Source: a virus. Taken from it: a stretch of 64,000 nucleotides of DNA. The stretch is from positions 62,001 to 126,000 of the IMG/VR virus record IMGVR_UViG_3300015261_000002. One strand, written 5' to 3'. Every line of letters starts with the position of its first letter. Positions within the stretch are counted from its first letter, which is position 1. The position numbers and the translations under genes were made by a program. The notes beneath the pieces were generated by a model, which saw only the letters and a program-made list of their open reading frames with translations, was not told where the DNA came from and searched no databases. Of this stretch, positions 1 to 8,400 are shown piece after piece.

Positions 1-1
1 C

Positions 2-217
2 CGTATGCTGGATATGGATACCGGAGATAAGCTCAACATCACCACGCGCAGTCTGGACATCCTGGCCTGGAGTAAAGAACAGGTAGATGCCTTGATGGGT
101 CGCATGGAAGGTCACGTGGCGTTTGCTAACGTAACCGGTGAGGAGTGTCTCGATATCAGCGAAGAATTAATCGGTCGTCCGTTGAAGATGACTAACAGTG
201 TTCTCTCACTCTTTTAA
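2..217 (+). CDS. C-terminal end of an unrecognised gene (5' truncated by the window)
   Basis: The frame is open from the first codon in the window (Arg, then Met at base 5) to a TAA at 215-217, so the true start probably lies upstream. The visible 71 residues contain no motif I recognise. The frame stops 13 bases before the next start at 231 on the same strand, so the two are probably co-transcribed. It is probably a late gene because it is on the plus strand with the next virion-like gene. Confidence 0.6.
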   Translation, partial: RMLDMDTGDKLNITTRSLDILAWSKEQVDALMGRMEGHVAFANVTGEECLDISEELIGRPLKMTNSVLSLF

Positions 218-230
218 GGGAAGATCCGTT

Positions 231-1229
231 ATGTATGAAGAAGTTCCAGAAGTAAGTCACGTTGAAGCTGTCATGGACGGCATGCTGGACAGCCTGAGCG
301 GTAATGAGAGCCTCGATCTCACTCAGGCCCAGCGTTACCTTGCCGGTGTGCTTGAATCGGCTGACATGGTGCGTTGGAGCGTTCAGGGTACTGAAGGTTT
401 CTTCAGTTCGATTGGCGATGGTCTCAAAGCTGCATGGGACTACGTCATGAAGATGTTCAAATCCGTCTACGACTTCTTCTTTGGCAAGAAGAACAAGGAA
501 GACTCTGATGCAGCCAAGTCAAGCGTGAAAGACGCCAGCTCGGCTATCAAGGAGGTTGAGTCTCCTGAGGTGACCGAACAGAACGCACAGGCTGTCCTCA
601 AACAAGTCGAAAAGAAAATCGACAAACTTCCAGAGTCCGCAAAGAAAAAGGAACTCAAGAAGAAGGTTGAAAATGCGAAGGCTGATCCAGCCAAAGCAAA
701 AGCAGCTGCGCCTGGCCTGATCAAGGAAGTCTACGACGAGAGCATGATTGACCTGCCGCGGATGAACGCTGTGGCTAAAAAGTTCAACCAGCTCTATACC
801 GACCTCCTGAAACGTAAAGACGAATACAAGGCCCATGTCGGTGCTGGTGACCGTCAAGTGTTAGGCCACGCCCTCGAGCAATTCCTGAACGGGTTTACCG
901 GTCTCAAGGAACCGCGTAAAGGTCTGGCTGAATCGAAGGCGTGGCTCACCTGGGCTGGTCGTTGCCTGGAAGCCACCGATAACAGCCTGCTGACCATCAA
1001 GGCCATGAAGTCCGAGCACGAACATGCCATCAAGGATGTTCAAGCGAAGATCGACGGGCTTCAGAAGAGCCAACATACCAAGCAGGAGCTGGTGGCAGAA
1101 ATTGCTGACCTCAAGCGTGTGATGGCCACCATCGTGACGGTTATCAAGATCGCAGATGAAACGCGGGATTGCATCCGTCTGATGGCGAAGGATATCGAAT
1201 CCTGCTGCGTGAAAACGAAAGAAAATTAA
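231..1229 (+). CDS. Lys-rich helical protein, possible internal virion protein
   Basis: A 332-residue protein. An upstream in-frame ATG exists at 198, but the ATG at 231 follows AAGGGA at good spacing and avoids overlapping the previous gene. An aromatic/hydrophobic stretch lies around residues 55-82 (AWDYVMKMFKSVYDFFFG). A very Lys/Ala/Glu-rich segment follows at about 85-160 (KKKELKKKVENAKADPAKAK), and the C-terminal half is predicted helical with coiled-coil character. Charged, Lys-rich helical proteins of this kind are common among internal head proteins of phiKZ-like phages, but I do not recognise the family, so a virion role is an inference from strand and composition. Confidence 0.75.
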   Translation: MYEEVPEVSHVEAVMDGMLDSLSGNESLDLTQAQRYLAGVLESADMVRWSVQGTEGFFSSIGDGLKAAWDYVMKMFKSVYDFFFGKKNKEDSDAAKSSVKDASSAIKEVESPEVTEQNAQAVLKQVEKKIDKLPESAKKKELKKKVENAKADPAKAKAAAPGLIKEVYDESMIDLPRMNAVAKKFNQLYTDLLKRKDEYKAHVGAGDRQVLGHALEQFLNGFTGLKEPRKGLAESKAWLTWAGRCLEATDNSLLTIKAMKSEHEHAIKDVQAKIDGLQKSQHTKQELVAEIADLKRVMATIVTVIKIADETRDCIRLMAKDIESCCVKTKEN

Positions 1230-1240
1230 AAGCCATAGTA

Positions 1241-1270
1241 CCCTACCTAACCCACATGGGTTAGGTAGGG
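1241..1270. terminator. Bidirectional intrinsic terminator at convergent gene ends
   Basis: A perfect 14-bp stem (CCCTACCTAACCCA) with a 2-base loop sits between the plus gene ending at 1229 and the minus gene ending at 1280. The minus-side flank is T-rich (TTTTAATTTTC), so it is likely to stop at least leftward transcripts and probably both. Confidence 0.75.
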
Positions 1271-1279
1271 TATAACGGT

Positions 1280-1546
1280 TCACCAATTATCGATCGGACC
1301 GTAAAAGCCAACGTAGATTGCAACAGCTTTATCGATGTCTCGTTGTGTTTCTGCTGCCATCTGCCGAGCTGTGAAAGAATCCGCTGGATTCTCCAACTGA
1401 TGGACAAGATCCGCAAAACACTTTTTAGTGAACTCAAGTTGCTCAATGTGCTTGAGCATTCTGAGCTTCCTCTCCAGGTCTACGGCTCTTTGCTTACGGC
1501 AGTTAATCGCAGACGTGTTTCGGAATAACGGAAGAACTTGTCCCAT
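1280..1546 (-). CDS. Hypothetical protein with MGQVLP N-terminus
   Basis: 88 residues, start supported by GAGGTG about 6 bases upstream. Basic and helical in the middle, no known domain seen. The first residues MGQVLP are the same as those of the gene at 46922-47161, and both continue with a basic helix. It is the last gene of the minus-strand run and ends just before the convergent terminator. Confidence 0.75.
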   Translation of the reverse strand: MGQVLPLFRNTSAINCRKQRAVDLERKLRMLKHIEQLEFTKKCFADLVHQLENPADSFTARQMAAETQRDIDKAVAIYVGFYGPIDNW

Positions 1547-1573
1547 GTCGCACCTCGGTTAGTTAGCGGTTAA

Positions 1574-1879
1574 TTATTCATCCTTCTCGTAGTGGTATTC
1601 AAACCAATAATCCGGGAAGGCACCATCAGGAAGAATATGCACTTCGGTTTCCCCCAGATAACCAATCAGGCCCATTGCGCAGGTATCCGGATCGGCCTTC
1701 TTTTTCTTCTCTGGATAAAGGGTTACCCCACTCGCCAAAGTGAACTGACGTTTGAACTCACGGTCTTGCTGAATACGATCATTCAGAGATTTTGTCCCGT
1801 AAATTGCCGACGACTTCAAGTGCAACGCCAAGCGCAGATAGTGGGTGCTTGTCGGTTTACTGTCTTTGATCACAGCCAT
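1574..1879 (-). CDS. Hypothetical protein
   Basis: 101 residues; no recognised domain. Basic N-terminal two thirds including KKKK near residue 58, then an acidic, aromatic C-terminus (DYWFEYHYEKDE). Lies 11 bases downstream of the gene at 1891-2259 and is probably read from the promoter at 2310-2339. Confidence 0.75.
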   Translation of the reverse strand: MAVIKDSKPTSTHYLRLALHLKSSAIYGTKSLNDRIQQDREFKRQFTLASGVTLYPEKKKKADPDTCAMGLIGYLGETEVHILPDGAFPDYWFEYHYEKDE

Positions 1880-1890
1880 GGACTACGACC

Positions 1891-2259
1891 TCAATGTAAT
1901 GAACGTGTTGGATTGGCGGTGGCTTTCTTCATTGCCGCCGTAACCAAACTGTTCGTGTAGTTCTGATCTTCGTTCATGAGTTTGAGCAGAGAAGGACTGG
2001 CCTTAACCAGATCACTCATTTCCATCTCGAAGCGACCGCCTTTGTTAATGCGGAGAATACCGAGCTGGTGACCAATCTCAGTACTGGCGAATTCAATGAA
2101 GTCACCTTCGTTGCACTGGGTAATCGCCAGTTGCAACATACGCGGCATCGCAGTGTCAAAGTAGTTATAGTGTCTTACCATGATCACCTCTTTCGACTTG
2201 GCGCGATACATGGTTGCTACAACGCGACGACGGGTTACAGTGTTATTTGCAGTGCTCAT
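1891..2259 (-). CDS. Hypothetical early protein
   Basis: 122 residues with a basic N-terminus (RRRVV). No recognised domain. AAAGGA precedes the start, and a near-consensus early promoter lies about 50 bases upstream (2310-2339), making this the first gene of a short leftward operon (1891, 1574, 1280). Confidence 0.8.
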   Translation of the reverse strand: MSTANNTVTRRRVVATMYRAKSKEVIMVRHYNYFDTAMPRMLQLAITQCNEGDFIEFASTEIGHQLGILRINKGGRFEMEMSDLVKASPSLLKLMNEDQNYTNSLVTAAMKKATANPTRSLH

Positions 2260-2309
2260 AAAGGAATCCTCTAAACGTTAGTGAAAGACTTATTGTCTTA
2301 ATCACACTG

Positions 2310-2339
2310 GTAATATAGGTCCAAAAGAAAATGTATCTT
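2310..2339 (-). promoter_or_regulatory. phiKZ-type early promoter (bipartite)
   Basis: Reading the minus strand: AAGATACA, then a spacer, then CCTATATTAC; the TATATTAC core is exact. The first base of the upstream box is 22 bp from the first T of the core, as in seven other sites of this window. Drives the gene at 1891-2259. Confidence 0.8.
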
Positions 2340-2345
2340 AAAAAT

Positions 2346-2375
2346 ATACCTCTGCCTTTTTAGGGGCAGAGGTAT
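2346..2375 (-). terminator. Intrinsic terminator after the 349-residue gene
   Basis: Stem ATACCTCTGCC pairing over 11 bp around a short loop, followed on the minus strand by ATTTTTAAG. It lies directly after the gene ending at 2380 and before the next early promoter. Confidence 0.8.
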
Positions 2376-2379
2376 TGCA

Positions 2380-3429
2380 TCACGCCAAAGTGGGTGATGG
2401 TTGTTTGGCACCATCGTAGAACTTGGCTTGAGGCTCTTTACCCTTCATGATCAGCACGACCGATTTCTTGACAACAACAGAAACCGCCGCCGCCAACATG
2501 GCAAGGAGATCTGCGTCTCGAACCCAGAACAGAATGCCGGCATGACCAGGGGTGTTGACTACCAAGTGGTAGTCGGTAAACACTTCCTCAACCACACGAC
2601 CATGCAGGATCGAAATGCCCAACAGGTTGAAGTCATTCGCCCGACCATACATGATGATACCGCCGGTTCTGCCAACAACCAGATCCTTGTAAGGGAGGAT
2701 TTCTTCTTCACCGTGGGCGATGCGGTCCAACGAACCAGGTGCGTAGAGCTTCCCTTCATCCGCCGGCTGTCCTATCAGCGCGACCAGACGTTCAACGCTG
2801 TCTACGACAACTCGAATGTCGATGAAGGTATCGGACAGCTCTTCCATCACCGGCACCAGGTCATGCTTGTCCTTGACGTACAGGTGCGCGAGAACGCTTT
2901 CATCCTGGTGTTCAGTGAGGTCCACCCGAATACAGAAGTAGCCGTCAGAATCATCCTTGAACGTCGGGAGTTCTTCTTCACGCCCCATGAGGTCCAGCAG
3001 TTTGAAGGAACGGCGTTCGCCAACAACCTGCACGCCAGCGTAGTCGCGATACACAAGACCTTGCTCGTACAGATGTGGATCGGTATGACGCACATATTGA
3101 TCTGAACTGAGTCCGTTAACCCACTCCTGTGCTTGTTCCCGTGTCATGCCGTTGATCGCAGAGTCGTTGAACACGCTGAAGTCTTTCTGGGCTTTGTCGA
3201 GGAACGCATACGCGGAGCGACGTCCGGTAAAGAAACGACCCTTGTCAAAGAACGCACCCTTTGGAACAGTGGAGTCACCTTCGTCCTGGAAGACTACAAA
3301 GAAATCCATTCCCCCAAAGGCGGACTTGAGTGTGGTCTTAACCAGGTAGTTGAGAATCGGGCTGTCGCTGGTCCCGTTGGCTTCTTCAATATTGAAGAAC
3401 AGATCGCCGTGTACATTAAGCTTATTCAT
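2380..3429 (-). CDS. Hypothetical protein, 349 residues
   Basis: No recognised family. The first 60 residues are mixed hydrophobic. A segment at about 305-330 (LLAMLAAAVSVVVKKSVVL) is strongly hydrophobic and could be a membrane segment or a buried helix. A strong terminator follows. It is 2 bases from the upstream gene, indicating coupled expression in the 4672-to-2380 operon. Confidence 0.8.
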   Translation of the reverse strand: MNKLNVHGDLFFNIEEANGTSDSPILNYLVKTTLKSAFGGMDFFVVFQDEGDSTVPKGAFFDKGRFFTGRRSAYAFLDKAQKDFSVFNDSAINGMTREQAQEWVNGLSSDQYVRHTDPHLYEQGLVYRDYAGVQVVGERRSFKLLDLMGREEELPTFKDDSDGYFCIRVDLTEHQDESVLAHLYVKDKHDLVPVMEELSDTFIDIRVVVDSVERLVALIGQPADEGKLYAPGSLDRIAHGEEEILPYKDLVVGRTGGIIMYGRANDFNLLGISILHGRVVEEVFTDYHLVVNTPGHAGILFWVRDADLLAMLAAAVSVVVKKSVVLIMKGKEPQAKFYDGAKQPSPTLA

Positions 3430-3431
3430 GT

Positions 3432-3788
3432 TTACTCCTTTACACGGACGATGTATTTGTTGTCATCGCCCTTTTCAATAACCCACCCATTATCAGCGGC
3501 TAGTTTATCAGCGCGCTCCCGGAACTTCATCGAATCCAACACAGCTTGCTCACGCGCAGCAACCGTTCTCAGCTGGGGCATGTAGACCATGCAGTCATGA
3601 GACTCTTGCAGCAAATGCTGAATCTCATTCATGACCTGTTCTACCGTCGGCGCTTTGTAAGTGAACTCGATCCCACCCAGTAAGTTGGTAAACTCATCCG
3701 GTTTTTTGTGTACGACGTGTTTAACTTCTCGCATTTTTGGTCTGGCTTTCTTTTTACGCCAGTCGGCGATATTGACTACTTCACCCAT
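3432..3788 (-). CDS. Hypothetical basic protein
   Basis: 118 residues. Very basic N-terminus (WRKKKARPK) followed by a helical segment and a C-terminal stretch ending KYIVRVKE. No recognised domain. Ribosome site GGAGGC lies just upstream of the start. Operon member between 3797 and 2380. Confidence 0.75.
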   Translation of the reverse strand: MGEVVNIADWRKKKARPKMREVKHVVHKKPDEFTNLLGGIEFTYKAPTVEQVMNEIQHLLQESHDCMVYMPQLRTVAAREQAVLDSMKFRERADKLAADNGWVIEKGDDNKYIVRVKE

Positions 3789-3796
3789 ACAGCCTC

Positions 3797-4060
3797 CTAA
3801 ATAGCTTTCTTTCGGGCGGTGTATTCGAGCATGACTCGAACATCCATCCGGTGTTTGTTAAAGTGTGCGATCAACAGTTTTTCACAACCGCGGGTCATCG
3901 CATAAACAGTGACCTTATCAAAACGTTTGTACTCGTACTTGGCTCGATAAGGTCTAAAACAAATCTTCAATCGAATCAGGGTATCCTGATCTGCGATGAA
4001 CAGCCCGCCATTAAGTTTGCTAATACCTAGAGAGACATTACCAGCTTGACTACTGTTCAT
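3797..4060 (-). CDS. Hypothetical protein
   Basis: 87 residues. A longer reading frame opens at 4090, but GAGGAGATGTG immediately before the ATG at 4060 decides for the shorter form. Sequence is rich in basic and aromatic residues (FRPYRAKYEYKRFDK), suggesting a nucleic-acid-binding surface at most. No family recognised. Confidence 0.7.
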   Translation of the reverse strand: MNSSQAGNVSLGISKLNGGLFIADQDTLIRLKICFRPYRAKYEYKRFDKVTVYAMTRGCEKLLIAHFNKHRMDVRVMLEYTARKKAI

Positions 4061-4070
4061 CACATCTCCT

Positions 4071-4181
4071 CTACTGGTGCAAAGGCCCAATCAAAAAGGC
4101 AATCCCGATCGCAGCAAATGGACCGACTACCTGAATGATAAAAATGATCAGGGCTTGCTTGTTAACATATTTCCTCGCCAT
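4071..4181 (-). CDS. 36-residue membrane peptide
   Basis: Short ORF read directly: MARKYVNKQ, then one hydrophobic helix (about residues 11-32, rich in Ile, Phe, Val, Ala), then GPLHQ. GGAGTGAGAC precedes the ATG. The basic N-terminus followed by a single membrane span suggests an inner-membrane peptide with the N-terminus in the cytoplasm. Function unknown. Confidence 0.65.
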   Translation of the reverse strand: MARKYVNKQALIIFIIQVVGPFAAIGIAFLIGPLHQ

Positions 4182-4192
4182 GTCTCACTCCT

Positions 4193-4672
4193 TCAGAACT
4201 TGGACCGTTCGATCTGTTCTGGTGTCATGTCCAGATAGAAAGCGTCGATGGTCTGATGCGCGTTCTCCACGACACCATTACGCCAGGTCTGTAACCAGCG
4301 GCTCTTGTGACGCGCCCCCACCCAGCGACCACCCGCCACCTTGGAGAGAGCAACCCCCAACTGAGCGATATCCTCTTTCTCCAGTGGGAAAACCGAGAAC
4401 TTGTTCCCGGACTTCTCGCTGAGTTCGACGTCCAGTACAAAGTCCAGTAAGAACTCTGGAACATTGTCCATGATGACGTAAGGCAAACCAAGCTGATCCA
4501 TACGCCAGTCTTCTGTAATGAACGGCAGCCCGTTGAGGTTACCGGCTACCAAAGGACCGTAGTTCACATCAATGCCGTCTTCGTTAGCACGAATAACGAC
4601 TTTAGCTGTTGGTAGCTTTTCCGGCATAATCAATGACTGCTTACGAATCTGTTCTTTCTTTTGGTCGGTCAT
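4193..4672 (-). CDS. Hypothetical early protein
   Basis: 159 residues, first gene after the early promoter at 4728-4757. Acidic in the centre, with a C-terminal part rich in Trp/Arg. No recognised domain. Heads the leftward operon 4193, 4071, 3797, 3432, 2380, which ends at the terminator at 2346-2375. Confidence 0.75.
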   Translation of the reverse strand: MTDQKKEQIRKQSLIMPEKLPTAKVVIRANEDGIDVNYGPLVAGNLNGLPFITEDWRMDQLGLPYVIMDNVPEFLLDFVLDVELSEKSGNKFSVFPLEKEDIAQLGVALSKVAGGRWVGARHKSRWLQTWRNGVVENAHQTIDAFYLDMTPEQIERSKF

Positions 4673-4727
4673 CCGAATGTTCCTTTACAAATATAAAAGA
4701 AAGTAAAAAGCATGGGGTTTCAAGTAG

Positions 4728-4757
4728 ATAATGTAGGTCTGAGTTTAATTATAACTT
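4728..4757 (-). promoter_or_regulatory. phiKZ-type early promoter (bipartite)
   Basis: Minus strand reads AAGTTATA, spacer, then ACCTACATTAT. Same 22-bp geometry as the 2310 site, with C for T at the third position of the core. Start codon of the gene at 4193-4672 is about 55 bases downstream. The region is divergent with the plus-strand gene starting at 4831. Confidence 0.75.
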
Positions 4758-4830
4758 AATGGTATCAGCTATTATATTTTACTTTTGATTTTATGCTCCA
4801 AGACCCCCTGACGCCACTGTGGAACTAAAT

Positions 4831-5409
4831 ATGGCCTTTCCAAACGAACAACTGTTTTTGGACAGGTTTATCGCTTATAATCAAGACCGCTATAAGGATG
4901 AACCGACCTTCGTAAACGCACTCTCAGCCCTGACCCTCGGCCAAGTCACTTTCTCGAATTTCCGTAAAGCGGATAATGCGGGTATCATCACCTACCTTGT
5001 CGATGTTGATTCCCCGTCACTTTTCACCGGAGTCGATCAGAAGTACCAACCAGCCGACTACATTGCCAACGGACCGGCTAACCTGATTGAACCCACGCCG
5101 CTGTCCCTTGCTGATCTTCAGTCGAAGACCGTCCAGGGCGTCTACCTTCTGGTTGGAGAGGGTGATAGCGTGTCGGGGGCGGTTCTGGTGCGTAACGGTT
5201 CGCTAACCGCTGAGGTGGTTTTGCAGATCATTAAGGACAGTTGCAAGTACGTGCTGTCTGACGAAGAGATCACCATCGACCAACAGGTGACTACGGCCAC
5301 CATCGATTCGCATACCGTTGTCGGCTCGTTGACCATTGTCGAGGCTAACTCGACGGCGCGACCGAAGTACGACGGTACCTACAAATATGACGGAACCATC
5401 AAATACTAA
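4831..5409 (+). CDS. Probable virion protein, paralogue of the gene at 23369
   Basis: 192 residues; the ATG at 4831 is preferred over an in-frame GTG at 4819, although neither has a strong ribosome site. Aligns by eye with the minus-strand protein at 23369-23965: FLDRFIAYNQDRYKDE against FVERFVKFNKQRYADD, a common TPL..L motif, then GVYLLVGEGDSVSGAVLV against GLYSYVSGADTLVGVVI and CKYVL against LKYAI. Ends with two copies of KYDGT. It directly precedes the fibre gene by 10 bases, so a tail role is likely but inferred. Confidence 0.75.
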   Translation: MAFPNEQLFLDRFIAYNQDRYKDEPTFVNALSALTLGQVTFSNFRKADNAGIITYLVDVDSPSLFTGVDQKYQPADYIANGPANLIEPTPLSLADLQSKTVQGVYLLVGEGDSVSGAVLVRNGSLTAEVVLQIIKDSCKYVLSDEEITIDQQVTTATIDSHTVVGSLTIVEANSTARPKYDGTYKYDGTIKY

Positions 5410-5419
5410 AGGCTGAGCC

Positions 5420-8400
5420 ATGACTGACATCATTGAAAAGAATGACACGTTTCCCAGCGTCCCGCTTTTGGAGCGGGGGCAAGACGTGGAAGGTGGCGAC
5501 GAAACAGCGCCGTCTAACCTCCAGGCTGTTGCGCTGACGCAGCGTACCGCCTACCTGCACGAACAGTTTCTCAACCTCGTTGTAAACGGCCTGAATGTAC
5601 TCGGCCGTATCACGCAAGCTGAACTGGATGCGCTGCCAGTCGAAGACCTCCATAAAGGCGACGCCTACTTTGTTGAAGGCTCACTGCAAGCTTGGAATGG
5701 CGCCGAGTGGATCAGCTCTGGTTCCCTGTTGGGTCCTCGTGGTATCACCCTGCTCGGCAAGTGGCCTGACAACCAAGCCCTGCCAGATCACACTCTGAAC
5801 GAAGTAGGTGATGCCTACGTCTGGAAGAGCGACATCTGGTTGCTTATCCCTCAGCCAGACGGCTGGGTTACCATCGGCCTGAAAGGCGATGAAGGTAAAA
5901 GCGCCTACGACGTTGCGGTAGCCAATGGCGAAACTGGGACTGAAGTTGAGTGGCTGGCCAAACTGGTCGGCGAATCCGCTTACCAAGCCGCCAAGCGTCT
6001 GAACCCTACCATCGGCACTGAAGCAGAATGGCTTGCCAGCCTGCAAGGTAAAGACGGCGAAGTCGGCAACATCAAGCTGATCGGTCGTCTGAACTCCAAG
6101 GCTGAACTCGATGCCATTCCTACAGCAGGTCTGGACGTCGGTACCGCCTACTTCACAGAAGGTGCGCTGTACATCTGGAACGGCACCGAGTGGATCGATT
6201 CGGGTAGCCTGTTGGGTGACCGCGGTCTGACGCTGCTGGGTACCTGGCCTTCGGGTCAAGCACTTCCAGATCCAAGCATCAACTCCGTTGGCGACGCCTA
6301 CCTGTGGCAGAGCGATCTGTGGATCCTCATTCCAGGTGGTGCCGGCAACGACCCAGAAACCCCTGTGTGGTCTTCGCTGGGTCTGGAAGGACCTGCGGGT
6401 CAGAGTGCTTACGAAATCGCCGTAGAGGGTGGTTTCCAGGGCAACAAGGCACAATGGCTGACCAGTCTGGTTGGTAAGAACAACTACCAGCTCTGGCTGC
6501 AAGCCGGTCACACCGGTACCCTTGATGACTTCCTGGCTACCCTGAAGTCGACCGAACCTGGTCCTCCTGGTGTAGAAGGTCCTGCACGTTCTCCTTTCGA
6601 AGTGAAAGGTACGAAAGCAAGCGAAGCCGAACTGCCTACCCCAGGTGATGCAACTGAAGCCTGGTACGTCGGTAGTCACCTCTATGTTTGGGTAACTGAC
6701 GAAGCCCAATACGTAGACCTCGGTTCCGTTGGCGGTCTGAGCGCCTATGACCTGGCTGTAACCGACGGTTTCTCCGGTACCCTGCAACAGTGGCTTGTTT
6801 CGCTCAAGTCGACTGTGCCGGGCCCTAAAGGCGACCGTGGCCAGAACCTGACTGTTAAAGGTACGGTTGCCAACGCCGCTCAACTGGGTAACATCAACAA
6901 CCCACAAGAGCAAGACGGTTACGTTACCAACGATGACGGTCACCTGCACATCCTCACCGACGCAGTATGGGTTGACGTAGGTCCGTTCCGTGGTCAATCG
7001 ACCTACCAACTGTGGCTGGCTCAAGGTCACAGCGGTTCCGAGAACGAGTTCCTCGTTAGTCTGAAAGGCACCAACGGTACCAACGGCACGAACATCGTCG
7101 TTAAAGGTTCGGTGGCAACTTTCACCGCACTGACCGCTACGCCTGCCGAGCAAGATGTTTACTCGGTGCGCGACACCAATACCCTCTACGCTTACGTAGG
7201 TGGTGGCTGGATCCCGCTGGGTTCCTTCAAAGGTGAAGACGGCCAGAACGGTAACGACGGTGCCAACGGTTCCTCGATCACCATCATCAAGGTGCTGACA
7301 CCTGAAGACGCTACTCCACCCGACGCGTCGGCTAACCCAGGTAAGGCTTACGTCGACCTGGACAAACGCATTCAACTGTCGATTGGCGGTGAGTGGGTTG
7401 ACGGTGGTGCTGTAGGTGCGCCTGGTGACAAAGGTGCCATGGGTACCGGTATCAAGTTGCGTGGTGTGGTGGCAGGTCCTACCTATCTGCCGACGAACAC
7501 TGTTGCTGAAGAAGGCGACGGTTACTTCACCGCAAACGACAAGATGCTCTACGTCCTGACCGACGGTGAGTGGGCTGGTCCGTTCGACATCACTGGTCTC
7601 CCTGGTCCTCAGGGTAAAGACGGTGAGAAAGGTGATGCTGGTACGTCGATCAACATCCTCGGTGCTTACAACACCCTGGCCGAGTTGGCTGCTGCTCTCC
7701 CTACCGGTAACTTGGGCGACGGCTATCTGGTTGGTAACAACCTGGCCATCTGGACAACTGCTGACGGCGGTAAGTGGATCGACATCGGTCTGGTTCGTGG
7801 TCCTCAGGGTATCCAGGGTGTGCCTGGTCCTCAGGGCATCGGCAAGAAAGGTGACAAGGGTGATAAAGGTTCGTCCTGGATTACTCTGCCTGCTGGCCAA
7901 GACGCGCCTGGTGCTGGCTTCACTGGTAACATCGGTGACTGGGCTGTATCGGAAAGCTTCAAGGTCTACTACAAAACGGCAGACCGTGGTTGGGTGTACT
8001 GGGGTCAACTCGTTGCGGGTGATGTTAACTCGCCAGAGCTGTCCGTTGGTAAGGTTGTCCGTCTCGGTAACGAGTGGGTACCTCTGCTGGTAGACGAAGC
8101 GCCAAACATGGTTGACGGTAAACTGTACGTTCGCCAATTGGTAGACGGCAGCACCAGCAACGAGGGCGAGTGGGTTGAGCTGGTATTCCCACCTCAGATG
8201 GAAGAACCGCCTGCTGACGGCAACCCGTACATGCGTCTGCGCTTGAATGGGCAACTCCTCGGTGACTGGGCGAAGTACACGCCTCCTACCCTGACAAGCC
8301 TCGGCGGTGTTCCTACCACAGCGTTGGGTGTCACTGTTGCTACCCTCGTTAACGGCACTGTCCCGGCAGGTCAACTGCCGAGCTATGTCGATGACGTGCT